From assembly GCA_016784825.1 (NCBI GenBank), contig JADHTT010000001.1, forward strand, positions 1-22,351: DNA of 22,351 nt, given 5' to 3'. Shown here piece after piece: positions 1-8,303 of the stretch. This DNA is from Campylobacterales bacterium. Lineage in GTDB: Bacteria > Campylobacterota > Campylobacteria > Campylobacterales > Arcobacteraceae. The notes beneath the pieces were generated by a model. It was given only the letters and a program-made list of their open reading frames with translations, ran no database searches and was not told where the DNA came from. Numbering within the stretch: the first letter of the stretch is position 1; every line of letters begins with the position of its first letter. Both the position numbers and the translations under genes were made by a program.

Positions 1-654
1 TGAAGAGTTTTTTCCACCAATTACAATCATAATATCTACTTGTTGTGATAATTCTTTAGTAGCTGCTTGATTTTCAAATGTAGCATCACAAATTGTATTG
101 AATACTCTAACTTCTTTATATTTTAAAATAAGATCATTAACAATTTCAAGATAAATTTCTTTTTTTCTAGTGGTTTGAGCTACTGTTACAATTTTTTCAT
201 GCTTGAAGACTATGTTATTAAGCTCGTCAGCTGTAAGTATTACATGAACATCATTTTGATCTTCTCCATAACTTTTTACACCCTTTACCTCCGGGTGGTT
301 TTCATCTCCAAAGATTACTATTGAATATTTGTCTTCAGACATCTTTTTTACAATTTGTTGCGGTGTAGTTACAAATGGACAAGTTGCATTTATTACTTTT
401 GCATCTTTTTGTTTTAAGGCTTTAAGATCATTTTTTGGAATACCATGAGTTCTAATAATTACAGTATCATCTTGCTTCACTTCATCAAGATTATTATATA
501 AACCTACATTAAAATTATTTTGTAATCTATTGATTTCATTTTGATTATGAATAAGAGGACCCATAGTGGCAGAATTTTTATGCTCTTGAGCTATCTTAAT
601 CGCTCTTTTAACACCAAAGCAGAAACCATAATGACTAGCTAGTTTTACTTTCAT
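1..654 (-). CDS. ispH: 4-hydroxy-3-methylbut-2-enyl diphosphate reductase, 3' end outside window
   Basis: Last enzyme of the MEP isoprenoid pathway. It reduces HMBPP to IPP and DMAPP with a [4Fe-4S] cluster in the cytoplasm. The frame runs open from an ATG at 652-654 to base 1 without a stop, giving 218 codons; family members are about 275-310 residues, so roughly the last 60 are missing. The N-terminus reads MKVKLASHYGFCFGVKRAI with the first cluster cysteine at residue 12. The second is Cys92 (ATCPFV) and the third Cys189 (NTICDAT); all three ligands are present. Substrate-binding stretches GPLIHN and ENHPEVKG are also visible. It lies 13 bases downstream of aroA as the distal visible gene of the pheS-pheT-aroA-ispH operon. 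Its Shine-Dalgarno is weak, so translation may depend on the upstream gene. In related genomes rpsA often follows, but that lies outside the window. Confidence 0.96.
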   Translation of the reverse strand, partial: MKVKLASHYGFCFGVKRAIKIAQEHKNSATMGPLIHNQNEINRLQNNFNVGLYNNLDEVKQDDTVIIRTHGIPKNDLKALKQKDAKVINATCPFVTTPQQIVKKMSEDKYSIVIFGDENHPEVKGVKSYGEDQNDVHVILTADELNNIVFKHEKIVTVAQTTRKKEIYLEIVNDLILKYKEVRVFNTICDATFENQAATKELSQQVDIMIVIGGKNSS

Positions 655-667
655 AATTACTTCGTTT

Positions 668-1945
668 CTATCTTAATGATTCTAAAATTTGAGTAAAGTT
701 AGGAAATGATGTTTCAATACATTGTGTATCTTCAATATTCATATCACATATTAATCCAGCAATAGCAAAGCTCATTGCAATTCTATGATCACCATGTGAA
801 TTTATTGTAGCTTTTTTTAATACTGAATTACCATTTATTTCATAGCCATCCTCAAACTCTTTAAATTCTACACCACATAAGCTAAGAGAATTTACAACAG
901 CTGAGATTCTATCAGATTCTTTTACTCTTAATTCTTGGGCATTTTTAACTATACTTTTTCCATTTGCAATAGACATAGCAATCGATAAAGCTGGCAATTC
1001 ATCTATTAACCATGCAATATTTTCACTTACTTCTACACCATTTAGTTCATGATGTTCTACAATAATATCTCCTAATGGTTCATAAATATTTTCATGTTCT
1101 ACATATGTGATTTTTGTGCCCATTTTTTCTAAAACTTTATAAGCTTCAATTCTAGTTGGATTTAAAGTTAGATTTTTTAAAGTCACTTTTGAGTTTGGTG
1201 TAATAGCAGCAGCTACAGCAAAGAAGAATGCACTTGAGGGATCAGTAGGAACAGTAATATTAAGTGGCTTAAGTGGCTTATCAATTGGATTAATTTCAAT
1301 CCAACCATCATTTTGTGTTTTAATATCTACACCCATACCACTAAGCATTCTTTCTGTATGGTCACGGCTTAGAAGATTCTCTTTATAATAGCTAGGTTCA
1401 TTACTTTGGAGTGCTGCTAGAATTAGAGCTGATTTAACTTGTGCAGAATCAATAGGTGAGTGGTATTTAAATGATTTTAATTTTCCACCTCTTATATGTA
1501 AAGGTGCCTTATTTCCATCTTCTCTACCATCAATTTTTGCACCAATATCTCTTAGTGGGCTTGTAACCCTTTTCATTGGTCTGCTTCTTAGGTATTTGTC
1601 TCCAGTTAAGATAAAACTACCATCAATACCAGCTAGTAAACCAGCATATAGTCTCATACCAGTTCCAGCATTTCCACAATCAAGAACATCATCTGGTTCA
1701 CTTAGTTTAGCAGGAGGTGTTATAACTATTGTTTCACCATTATCATCAATTCTTGCACCTAATTTAGCTGCTATTTTTAATGAGTCCATAGTATCTTCAC
1801 CCCTTAAGAAGTTCTTGATAGTAGATGGTTTATCACTTAATAAACTAAACATAGCACATCTATGAGATATAGATTTATCACTAGCAATATTATCAATTAC
1901 GATATTAAATGGTTTATTTAGTGATTCAATAGTTAAACTTTGCAT
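668..1945 (-). CDS. aroA: 3-phosphoshikimate 1-carboxyvinyltransferase (EPSP synthase)
   Basis: Transfers the enolpyruvyl group of PEP to shikimate-3-phosphate, the sixth step of the shikimate pathway to aromatic amino acids. The product has 425 residues, normal for the family. Motifs in order: DKSISHR at 23-29 with the catalytic lysine, GNAGTGMRL at 91-99, the arginine-rich [40 protein letters not shown] and [14 protein letters not shown] near the C-terminus. In the GNAGT loop, Leu99 sits where enterobacterial enzymes have proline (their Pro101), so this is not the enterobacterial type at that position. The ATG has a GGGAG ribosome-binding site inside the last codons of pheT, whose stop is only 2 bases upstream, which suggests translational coupling. 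Identification is secure. Confidence 0.97.
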   Translation of the reverse strand: MQSLTIESLNKPFNIVIDNIASDKSISHRCAMFSLLSDKPSTIKNFLRGEDTMDSLKIAAKLGARIDDNGETIVITPPAKLSEPDDVLDCGNAGTGMRLYAGLLAGIDGSFILTGDKYLRSRPMKRVTSPLRDIGAKIDGREDGNKAPLHIRGGKLKSFKYHSPIDSAQVKSALILAALQSNEPSYYKENLLSRDHTERMLSGMGVDIKTQNDGWIEINPIDKPLKPLNITVPTDPSSAFFFAVAAAITPNSKVTLKNLTLNPTRIEAYKVLEKMGTKITYVEHENIYEPLGDIIVEHHELNGVEVSENIAWLIDELPALSIAMSIANGKSIVKNAQELRVKESDRISAVVNSLSLCGVEFKEFEDGYEINGNSVLKKATINSHGDHRIAMSFAIAGLICDMNIEDTQCIETSFPNFTQILESLR

Positions 1946-1947
1946 AA

Positions 1948-4290
1948 TTACTCCCTAAGACCTATATTTAATTTATCTTTTAATTGAGTTAAAATTCTCT
2001 CAGTGATAGAATTTATCTCTGCTTCTTCCATAGTCTTATTATTTGATTGAAGAACAAATTGTATTGTAAGACTTTCATTGTCTCCTAGTTTTTCATCACT
2101 ATAGATATCAATTAAATTGAATTGCTTAATCTCATTAATATTTAATGTATTGATATATTTTTTAATTTGTTTATACTTTAGGTCTTTTGGAGCAATAATA
2201 CTTAAATCTCTTTTAGATGATTGGTATTTTGATATATCAGTAGCCAGTACTAATTCATCACTAATAGCATCAAAATCAATTTCAGCAATAAATGTATCAT
2301 CAATATCAAAATCTTTTGCTACACTAGGATGTAATTTACTTAAGTAACCAATTTTTTTACCATTTTGTATAATATGTCCATTTTGATATGGATGTATAAA
2401 TGCATTATCTAGAGTTCTCATAGGCTCTAGTTCAAACTTACCAATTGTATTTGATACATTATTTGCAAATGTAAATAAATCAATAGTTTTTGGTTTAGCT
2501 TGATTTGATATATCCTCGGCTTCTTTTAATCCGCTATGAACAAATGCAATTTTTTTAGATTCTATTCTATTTTTATCAAACACTACACCATTTTCAAATA
2601 ATGCTACTTTTGAGTAACCATATTTATAGTTGTTACTAACTGCATCTATCATATTTACAAGTAAAGTTGTTCTAAATGTATTAAGTTCTTTAGTGATTGG
2701 ATTAGTGATATCCTTTTTAGTTGATACAATTGGAAAATTATACTTTTCTAAAGATTCTTTTGAGCTAAACACATAAGATATAGCTTCATAGAAACCATTT
2801 GATATAGCTTTTTGTCTAATCTTATTCTTTTTAACTAATGAGTTTGAAGTAGTATTTATCCTATTGTCTTCAGCTATTACTAATGGCTTAGATTTGATAT
2901 TATCAATACCAATAATTCGTACTATCTCTTCAGTAATATCAGCTATATTTATAATATCATGTCTAAATAGTGGAACAGTGATACTTAATAGTTCATTGTG
3001 TGATACTTTAACTTTAAAACCAAGTGATTCTAGAATCTGAACAATTTCAGTTGTTTCTATCTCTTGACCAATAATAGAGTATATTTTTTGTATAGGAGCA
3101 TTTATTGCATTTTCTTGCTTATCATTTGATATATGTTTTGTGCTCTTATGTATTTTTACACCACATTTTGAAAGGATAGATTGTAAGTATTCAGTTCCAA
3201 AATCTAAATCATATTCGCTTCCTCTTGAACTTCTATAGTAAATATCATCAGTTTTAATTTTAGTATCAAATACTTTAGTAGCTAATTGTATTGGATCAGT
3301 ATATAGTGCAGCGATCACTACTTTCTGAATATTGCTAGTATCATCGTCATTGTTTAATACAACATTATTTGAATTTATTGCAAGTGTAGTGATCTCGTTA
3401 TTACTATATAAACAGTCAAAGCCTTTGTCATTTTTATTTATATTTAACTTGCAAAGATTATAGTCATCTTTTTCTAGCTTTTGTGCAATTAAATCAAATA
3501 AAACACCTGTAGAGTGTGTAGCATAAGCTGCAATAGTTAATGCGCTATTGCTATTATAGCATGAAGCAATAGCAGTTCTAATAGAATAAAGAACTGGTAG
3601 AGTATATGATGTAAAATCAGCTGAACTGATTGTTAATCTTGTATCTATTTCACCTTGCGTTGATACACTTAATATTTGTCCTAGTGTAGTATCGGTATAT
3701 TCTATACTTGGATTAAATGGTTTCATTTTAATATTAAAATAAGCACTAAGATCTCTAGCTACACCATTTATACTTAGACAGTCACCTCGATTTGATGTAA
3801 GTTCAATTTCAATAATCTCATCATCTAAAGCTTTAATTGTATTTAAATTAGCACCTAGTATTAATTCACCTATAGAGTCATCAAGTACTAATATACCATC
3901 ATTTGTAGTTGGTAAGCCAATTTCACTACTACTACAAATCATACCAAGAGATTCTACACCTCTTAATTTAGCCTTTTTGATTTTAAAGTCATCACCAAGG
4001 ATTGTACCTACAGTTGCAACAGCAACAGTTTGTCCTGCTTCAACATTTTTAGCACCACAAACAATTTGTACATTTGTGTCGCCTAGATTAACTTGACATA
4101 CATTTAATTTATCGGCATCCGGATGCTTTGCACAAGACTCAACATATCCAACTTTTACACCATTAGCAATCTTTATTTTCTCTGTACCATCAACTTCTAG
4201 TCCTATAGAATTAAGTGCAATGCAAAGCTCATCTGTAGATATTTTTGAGATATCTAAAAATTCGTTTAACCAGTTTCTTGTAATAATCAT
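1948..4290 (-). CDS. pheT: phenylalanyl-tRNA synthetase beta subunit
   Basis: Beta chain of the alpha2-beta2 PheRS, which charges tRNA-Phe. It has 780 residues (E. coli 795). Order: start domain, an EMAP/OB tRNA-binding domain at about 42-150 ([20 protein letters not shown]), then [16 protein letters not shown], the B3/B4 editing region, the B5 domain ([15 protein letters not shown] then VPLFRHDI), the catalytic-like core, and a C-terminal anticodon-binding FDX-ACB domain starting at [11 protein letters not shown]. The B3/B4 stretch (about 270-370) has drifted from the usual bacterial consensus: the IAGVMGG-type segment is not recognisable, although [13 protein letters not shown] remains. Divergence here seems typical of Campylobacterota (inference from memory). 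The start overlaps the pheS stop in an ATGA tetranucleotide, so the two subunits are translationally coupled. Confidence 0.97.
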   Translation of the reverse strand: MIITRNWLNEFLDISKISTDELCIALNSIGLEVDGTEKIKIANGVKVGYVESCAKHPDADKLNVCQVNLGDTNVQIVCGAKNVEAGQTVAVATVGTILGDDFKIKKAKLRGVESLGMICSSSEIGLPTTNDGILVLDDSIGELILGANLNTIKALDDEIIEIELTSNRGDCLSINGVARDLSAYFNIKMKPFNPSIEYTDTTLGQILSVSTQGEIDTRLTISSADFTSYTLPVLYSIRTAIASCYNSNSALTIAAYATHSTGVLFDLIAQKLEKDDYNLCKLNINKNDKGFDCLYSNNEITTLAINSNNVVLNNDDDTSNIQKVVIAALYTDPIQLATKVFDTKIKTDDIYYRSSRGSEYDLDFGTEYLQSILSKCGVKIHKSTKHISNDKQENAINAPIQKIYSIIGQEIETTEIVQILESLGFKVKVSHNELLSITVPLFRHDIINIADITEEIVRIIGIDNIKSKPLVIAEDNRINTTSNSLVKKNKIRQKAISNGFYEAISYVFSSKESLEKYNFPIVSTKKDITNPITKELNTFRTTLLVNMIDAVSNNYKYGYSKVALFENGVVFDKNRIESKKIAFVHSGLKEAEDISNQAKPKTIDLFTFANNVSNTIGKFELEPMRTLDNAFIHPYQNGHIIQNGKKIGYLSKLHPSVAKDFDIDDTFIAEIDFDAISDELVLATDISKYQSSKRDLSIIAPKDLKYKQIKKYINTLNINEIKQFNLIDIYSDEKLGDNESLTIQFVLQSNNKTMEEAEINSITERILTQLKDKLNIGLRE

Positions 4291-5294
4291 TTTGCTGATC
4301 CTTTAAATTGCTCTAGTAGTCTAATATCACTTTCAAATAAAGATCTTAAATCTCCGATTTTGTGAATTAACATTGCAAATCTTTCAATCCCTAGACCAAA
4401 TGCATAACCACTAACTTTTTGATATCCAACAGCTTCAAATACATTTTCATCAACAATACCACAACCAAGAACTTCTAACCATCCTGTATGTGAACAAACT
4501 CTACATCCATCACCCTTACAGAAGATACAAGAGATATCTACTTCTGCACTAGGTTCTGTAAATGGGAAGAATGATGGTCTAAATCTAACATCAACATCAC
4601 CAAACATATGTTGTAAAAACTCTTCCATAACATGCTTTAAATTTGCAAAAGATATTTTATCTCCACTATCTACTACAAGACCTTCTATTTGACTAAACAT
4701 AGGCGTATGTGTAAGGTCAAAATCTCTTCTAAATACAGTTCCTGGAGCAATCATTCTAATTGGTGGTTTTGTATTCATCATTGTTCTAATTTGTACAGGT
4801 GAAGTATGTGTTCTTAATACAAATCCATCATTACAATAGAATGTATCTTGCATATCTCTTGCTGGGTGAAATTTTGGAAGATTTAGTGCTTCAAAGTTGT
4901 GAAAATCATCTTCTACTAGTGGACCTTCTTCAACAGAGAAGTTTAAGTTCTGAAAATATGTAGTTATTCTATCCATAGTATCTGATACAGGATGAGTTGC
5001 ACCTATATTTGATTTTGGACTGAATTTTGTTACATCTAATTGTTCAACTTTTAGTTTTTCATCAAGTGCTATGGCCATTAGAATAGTTTTTTTGTTATCA
5101 ATAGCTTGAGTGATTTGTGTTTTTTGTTTGTTTAGGTTTTGTGCAAATGTTTTTTTCTGTTCGTTTGGCACATCTTTCATCTTGGCAAATTCTTGTGTAA
5201 GTACACCTTTCTTTCCAAGTATATCAATTCGTATTTGTTCTAAGTTTTCTAATGAATCAGATGATTCAATATTTTCTAGCCATTCTTGTATCAA
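4287..5294 (-). CDS. pheS: phenylalanyl-tRNA synthetase alpha subunit
   Basis: Catalytic alpha subunit of PheRS, a class II aminoacyl-tRNA synthetase of 335 residues. A coiled-coil N-terminal arm covers about 1-85. Then come [13 protein letters not shown] (98-110), [12 protein letters not shown] (142-153), [11 protein letters not shown] (160-170), motif 2 PGTVFRRD, and motif 3 [11 protein letters not shown] (299-309). A four-cysteine knuckle at Cys256, Cys259, Cys264 and Cys267 resembles a zinc site; E. coli PheS lacks it but many other bacteria have it. The start is a TTG: the frame MIQEWLEN begins there and an AGGAG lies six bases upstream. No ATG exists between it and the upstream in-frame stop. 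It is the first gene of the operon. The terminal-repeat element begins only about 26 bases upstream, so the promoter must lie in or beyond that element. Confidence 0.96.
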   Translation of the reverse strand: MIQEWLENIESSDSLENLEQIRIDILGKKGVLTQEFAKMKDVPNEQKKTFAQNLNKQKTQITQAIDNKKTILMAIALDEKLKVEQLDVTKFSPKSNIGATHPVSDTMDRITTYFQNLNFSVEEGPLVEDDFHNFEALNLPKFHPARDMQDTFYCNDGFVLRTHTSPVQIRTMMNTKPPIRMIAPGTVFRRDFDLTHTPMFSQIEGLVVDSGDKISFANLKHVMEEFLQHMFGDVDVRFRPSFFPFTEPSAEVDISCIFCKGDGCRVCSHTGWLEVLGCGIVDENVFEAVGYQKVSGYAFGLGIERFAMLIHKIGDLRSLFESDIRLLEQFKGSAK

Positions 5295-5320
5295 GAAGCT
5301 CTCCTGTATTTAAAAGTTAA

Positions 5321-5350
5321 GGGCACCTCTAAAAATTACTATGCTCATAA
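5321..5350 (+). repeat. left terminal inverted repeat of the MITE-like element
   Basis: Thirty bases whose core ACCTCTAAAAATTACTAT is perfectly repeated in inverted orientation at the right end. The first 22 bases match the right repeat at 20 positions. After a single-base indel the tail CTCATAA matches as well. Confidence 0.85.
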
Positions 5351-5436
5351 CTTTAGGATACTTTTGTTTAGAGTTTAGTAGATAACTTGTAGTACTAACT
5401 AGTTAATTCAAAAGTTAGATGCAAACTATAAACAAA

Positions 5437-5445
5437 AGTATACCA
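5437..5445 (-). promoter_or_regulatory. candidate extended -10 promoter for pheS-pheT-aroA-ispH
   Basis: Reading the minus strand, TGGTATACT is a TGn extended -10 with a TATACT hexamer. It lies inside the MITE-like element and would give a pheS leader of roughly 135 bases. It is the best -10 match noticed between pheS and the HIT gene on this strand. No clear -35 was seen, which is common in Campylobacterota. Confidence 0.35.
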
Positions 5446-5484
5446 AGCCCAAAGGGAAGAGAAACTAAACAGATATTTCACCTA

Positions 5485-5523
5485 AAAATTTTTAAAGTTA
5501 CCTACGGGTAGCTTGAAAAATTT
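5485..5523 (+). other. internal hairpin with a potential UNCG tetraloop
   Basis: On the plus strand GTTACC (5497-5502) pairs with GGTAGC (5507-5512) around the loop TACG. As RNA this is a C(UACG)G tetraloop, one of the most stable known. Flanking A/T runs (TTTTT with AAAAA, then AAA with TTT) extend the stem with few mismatches. On the minus strand the loop would be CGUA, which is not a UNCG type. If the element acts as RNA, this favours plus-strand transcription (inference). Confidence 0.6.
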
Positions 5524-5555
5524 ATTAGTCAAAATCTCAAGTTTAGTTTATTCTT

Positions 5556-5586
5556 TTATGAGTGATAGTAATTTTTAGAGGTTTCC
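5556..5586 (-). repeat. right terminal inverted repeat of the MITE-like element
   Basis: Reverse-complement partner of 5321-5350, 31 bases. The near-identity of the two ends over about 30 bases, 235 bp apart, is far beyond chance in this AT-rich background. Confidence 0.85.
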
Positions 5587-5631
5587 TTATATTTTATAGC
5601 GATTATATCCAAAGGCTTATTATAGTTTGGT

Positions 5632-5637
5632 TATACT
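5632..5637 (+). promoter_or_regulatory. candidate -10 element for the HIT gene
   Basis: TATACT about 29 bases before the HIT start codon in an AT-rich stretch just beyond the right terminal repeat. Another -10-like string (TATTATAG) lies slightly upstream. The assignment rests on position and hexamer only. Confidence 0.35.
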
Positions 5638-5665
5638 ATTTATATCAAAACAAGAGGAAGTAATT

Positions 5666-5998
5666 ATGTGTATTTTTTGTAAAATTATTGATGGTGATAT
5701 ACCAAATAAAACAATCTTAGAAGATGAGAATTTTTTGGCATTTGAGGATATTAATCCAAGTGCTACAGTACATGCACTTATTATTCCAAAAGTGCATATT
5801 CAATCTTTTAATGAGATGACGCCTAATATTATGGCTTCTATGACAACATTTATCCAAGAGGTTGCATTAGCCCTTGGAGTTAAATCTGATGGATATAGGC
5901 TAGTTACGAATATTGGAAGCAATGGTGGTCAAGAGGTTGAGCATATACATTTTCATATGTTGGGTGGTGAACAATTAGGAGCAATTTATAAAAAATAG
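5666..5998 (+). CDS. HIT-family nucleotide hydrolase (HINT-like)
   Basis: A 110-residue histidine-triad protein of the HINT branch, a family that hydrolyses phosphoramidates of purine nucleotides such as AMP-lysine; the physiological substrate is unknown. The triad HIHFH at 93-97, within EHIHFHMLGG, is complete. It also has FEDINPSATVHALIIPK and an N-terminal CIFC pair (Cys2, Cys5) that may bind zinc. The ATG at 5666 is chosen because AGAGGAAG lies just upstream and MCIFCKIIDG is the usual N-terminus of the family; a longer reading back to a TTG at 5627 adds unconserved residues. Its last codons carry the ribosome-binding site for the next gene, whose frame overlaps it by 11 bases. Confidence 0.95.
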   Translation: MCIFCKIIDGDIPNKTILEDENFLAFEDINPSATVHALIIPKVHIQSFNEMTPNIMASMTTFIQEVALALGVKSDGYRLVTNIGSNGGQEVEHIHFHMLGGEQLGAIYKK

Positions 5999-6941
5999 AT
6001 TATTATCAGAATGGGAACAACAAAGTTGTGTGCAACTTATGTTTCCACATAAAAACAGTGATTGGAATTGGTATTTAGATGAGATATTGCCAGCTTTTGA
6101 AGAGATTGCAAAAACAATAGCTAAATACCAGAGATGCTTGGTATGTTATGATGATATATTAACAATACAAAATATTAAAAACCATCCAAATATAGAATTT
6201 AAGCAGCTTGCATCCAATGATACATGGTGCAGAGATTTTGGTGCAATAACTATTGAACAAAATGGGGAAAAACAACTTCTAGATTTTGTTTTTAATGGTT
6301 GGGGTAAAAAATTTGATGCTACATTAGACAATCAGATAAGTCAAAAAATATTCACTGATATCAAATCAATAGATTTTGTACTTGAAGGTGGTAGTATAGA
6401 TTCAAATGGGATTGATACTATTTTAACTACAACTGATTGTTTGCTTGAGCAAAATAGGAATCCACAATTTTCCAAAGAAGAGATAGAAAAAAAGCTTCAA
6501 GAGTATTTGGGTATGAAAAATATTATTTGGCTTGAGCATGGTTTTTTAATAGGTGATGATACAGATTCACATATTGATATGCTTGCCCGTTTTGTTGATA
6601 AAAACACAATAGCATATGTATCTTGTGATGATGTTAGTGATCCACATTTTGAAGCTTTAGATAAAATGAAAAAACAACTAGAGGAAACAAAATTTAACCT
6701 TGTGGCACTTCCTTGGGTTAGTGCTAAGTATTATGATGATGAAAGATTACCAGCAAGTTATGCAAATTTCTTGATTATAAATGATGCAGTATTAGTGCCA
6801 ACATATAATGATAAAAACGATCAGCAAGCTTTAGATATTTTTAGTAAATTATTTCCAAATAGAAATATTGAAGGTATAGATTGTAGCAAGATAATAAGAC
6901 AGCATGGAAGTTTACACTGTCTTACAATGCAGTATTACTAA
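5988..6941 (+). CDS. aguA: agmatine deiminase family protein with a probable AUA start
   Basis: Porphyromonas-type peptidyl-arginine deiminase/agmatine deiminase fold. The likely reaction is agmatine to N-carbamoylputrescine plus ammonia, feeding putrescine and spermidine synthesis. Visible motifs are WCRDFGAI, VLEGGSIDSNG, WLEHGFLIGDDTDSHIDM, and HGSLHCLTMQ at the end with the catalytic cysteine about residue 311. The frame is clearly coding upstream of the first standard start codon (GTG at 6030): the codons before it read RLLSEWEQQSCVQLMFPHK, the conserved family N-terminus. The only near-standard start before that is ATA at 5988, exactly six bases after an AGGAG. From there the product is 317 residues. 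The gene lies next to the HIT gene and convergent with purF. Substrate assignment within the family is less certain than the family itself. Confidence 0.88.
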   Translation: MKNRLLSEWEQQSCVQLMFPHKNSDWNWYLDEILPAFEEIAKTIAKYQRCLVCYDDILTIQNIKNHPNIEFKQLASNDTWCRDFGAITIEQNGEKQLLDFVFNGWGKKFDATLDNQISQKIFTDIKSIDFVLEGGSIDSNGIDTILTTTDCLLEQNRNPQFSKEEIEKKLQEYLGMKNIIWLEHGFLIGDDTDSHIDMLARFVDKNTIAYVSCDDVSDPHFEALDKMKKQLEETKFNLVALPWVSAKYYDDERLPASYANFLIINDAVLVPTYNDKNDQQALDIFSKLFPNRNIEGIDCSKIIRQHGSLHCLTMQYY

Positions 6942-6958
6942 GTAGTTTATTAAACTAC
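6942..6958. terminator. symmetrical hairpin between convergent genes
   Basis: GTAGTTT (6942-6948) and AAACTAC (6952-6958) form a 7-bp stem with a 3-base loop between the stop codons of the agmatine deiminase gene and purF, overlapping the last purF codons. No clear U-run follows on either strand, so it is at best a weak bidirectional terminator. Confidence 0.4.
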
Positions 6959-8302
6959 GAAGTAATCACCATCAAAACTAACTAAAGAATAGTTTCTGTC
7001 TCTTCCTAATGCTTCTTTTAGGTTATCAATTGTTAGATATTCTAAACTATCAGCTTCAATATATTCTTGAACTTCATCTTTAGTCATTCTAGCATTGATT
7101 AGCTCTTCTTTTGTAGGTGTATCTATACCATAAAAACAAGGGTGTTGGATCATTGGAGATGCAACTCTAAAGTGTACTTCAGCAGCTCCAGCATCCTTTA
7201 GCATTCTTACAATTCTTTTACTTGTAGTACCTCGGACAATTGAATCATCAATAACAACCAGTTTTTTACCCTCTATTAGAGATCTCATTGGTGAAAGCTT
7301 CATTTTTACTTTCATATTTCTCATAGCTTGTGTTGGTTCAATAAATGTTCTACCCACATAGTGATTTCTAATGATACCTAGTTCAAAAGGTATTCCAGAC
7401 TCTTTGGCATAACCAAGTGCAGCTGGTACACCACTATCTGGAACAGGTATAACCATATCAGCATCTAATAAATCTTTATCATTTTTTGCTAATATTGCTC
7501 CCATACTTTCTCTTACTGTATATACATTTTTACCGTCAATATCACTATCAGGTCTTGCAAAATAGATATATTCAAATGCACACGGTCTAAACTCTTGCGT
7601 ATTATCTATTATAATTGACTCAGGTTCTTTAAAATCTTTTGAAAAGATTAGCATTTCACCAGGTTTTACATCTCTAATAAACTCTGCATCTACAAGGTCA
7701 AAACAACATGTCTCACTTGCAACTATATAACCACCACTTTTTAATTTACCTAAACTTAGTGGTCTAATTCCGTGAGGATCTCTCATAACAAATAGTTTAC
7801 TTCGACTTTGTATAATAAAGTTATAAGCACCTTTTAATTTTGGTAAAGATTTTGTAATTCTATCTCTTAATTTATCAGCTGAAGATTTTGCTATTAGATG
7901 TATTAAGTTTTCAGTATCCATACCTGTTTGAAAAATAGAACCCTCATCAATTAATCTTTGCCGAACTTCATTTTTATTTACAAGGTTACCATTATGAACA
8001 ATTGATATCTCACCTAATTTATATTTTGCATGGATTGGTTGTGCATCAAATGTTGATTCACTTCCTGCAGTTGAGTATCTATTGTGACCAATAGCCATAT
8101 TCCCTTTAAGTACACTAAATGCTTCTTCATTGTATACATCACGAACATAACCTCGACCTTTGACAGTATATATTTGTTTACTATCATCTCCTCCACTACT
8201 AATACCAGTAGCTTCATGTCCTCTATGTTGCATTGCAAACAGTGCTGCAGATGCTAGTTTTGATGCATCATCATTTCCATATATTCCAACTATTGCACAC
8301 AT
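6950..8302 (-). CDS. purF: amidophosphoribosyltransferase
   Basis: First committed step of purine synthesis: glutamine plus PRPP gives phosphoribosylamine. It has 450 residues. The N-terminal Ntn glutaminase domain begins MCAIVGIYG, so Cys2 becomes the nucleophile after loss of Met and there is no propeptide. HNGNLVNK and GMDTENLIHL follow. The PRTase domain has the PRPP loop KLVVIDDSIVRGTTSKR. Sequence type is near the Bacillus kind (YIYFARPDSDIDG, HPCFYGIDTPTKEEL). Two cysteines equivalent to Bacillus cluster ligands appear to remain (RPCAFEY, HPCFYG), but the C-terminal CxxC pair is absent; the tail reads YSLVSFDGDYFVV. A [4Fe-4S] cluster is therefore unlikely. The start is one base past the dapB stop, in the same operon. 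Confidence 0.96.
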   Translation of the reverse strand: MCAIVGIYGNDDASKLASAALFAMQHRGHEATGISSGGDDSKQIYTVKGRGYVRDVYNEEAFSVLKGNMAIGHNRYSTAGSESTFDAQPIHAKYKLGEISIVHNGNLVNKNEVRQRLIDEGSIFQTGMDTENLIHLIAKSSADKLRDRITKSLPKLKGAYNFIIQSRSKLFVMRDPHGIRPLSLGKLKSGGYIVASETCCFDLVDAEFIRDVKPGEMLIFSKDFKEPESIIIDNTQEFRPCAFEYIYFARPDSDIDGKNVYTVRESMGAILAKNDKDLLDADMVIPVPDSGVPAALGYAKESGIPFELGIIRNHYVGRTFIEPTQAMRNMKVKMKLSPMRSLIEGKKLVVIDDSIVRGTTSKRIVRMLKDAGAAEVHFRVASPMIQHPCFYGIDTPTKEELINARMTKDEVQEYIEADSLEYLTIDNLKEALGRDRNYSLVSFDGDYFVV

Positions 8303-8303
8303 A

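Larger units (their letters stand above)
5321..5586. mobile_element. MITE-like structured element with terminal inverted repeats
   Basis: The left end reads GGGCACCTCTAAAAATTACT and continues to 5350. The reverse complement of the right end (5586 back to 5556) reads GGAAACCTCTAAAAATTACT and continues to match, apart from a one-base indel. Within the 266 bp are two further imperfect inverted repeats, 5356-5370 with 5429-5444 and 5457-5470 with 5541-5555, so a single strand would fold as a closing stem with two long arms. No open reading frame of note lies inside. Possible duplicated target bases are TA (5318-5319 and 5588-5589) or TTA (5317-5319 and 5587-5589). This is the form of a miniature inverted-repeat element, but no transposase source is in the window. 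It could instead be a structured regulatory or RNA repeat. The family is not recognised. Confidence 0.7.

Noticed and set aside
1596..1865. 89-codon plus-strand frame antisense to aroA
   Set aside because: Lies entirely on the conserved aroA coding region and has no ribosome-binding site.
5306..5344. 12-codon minus-strand ORF (ATG to TAA) just before pheS, considered as a Phe leader peptide for attenuation
   Set aside because: It lies mostly in the terminal repeat, has only two isolated Phe codons, no good ribosome-binding site and no terminator between it and pheS.
5321..5586. Element considered as an IS with transposase or as a CRISPR leader
   Set aside because: No coding frame of useful size and no spaced direct repeats; only inverted repeats are seen.
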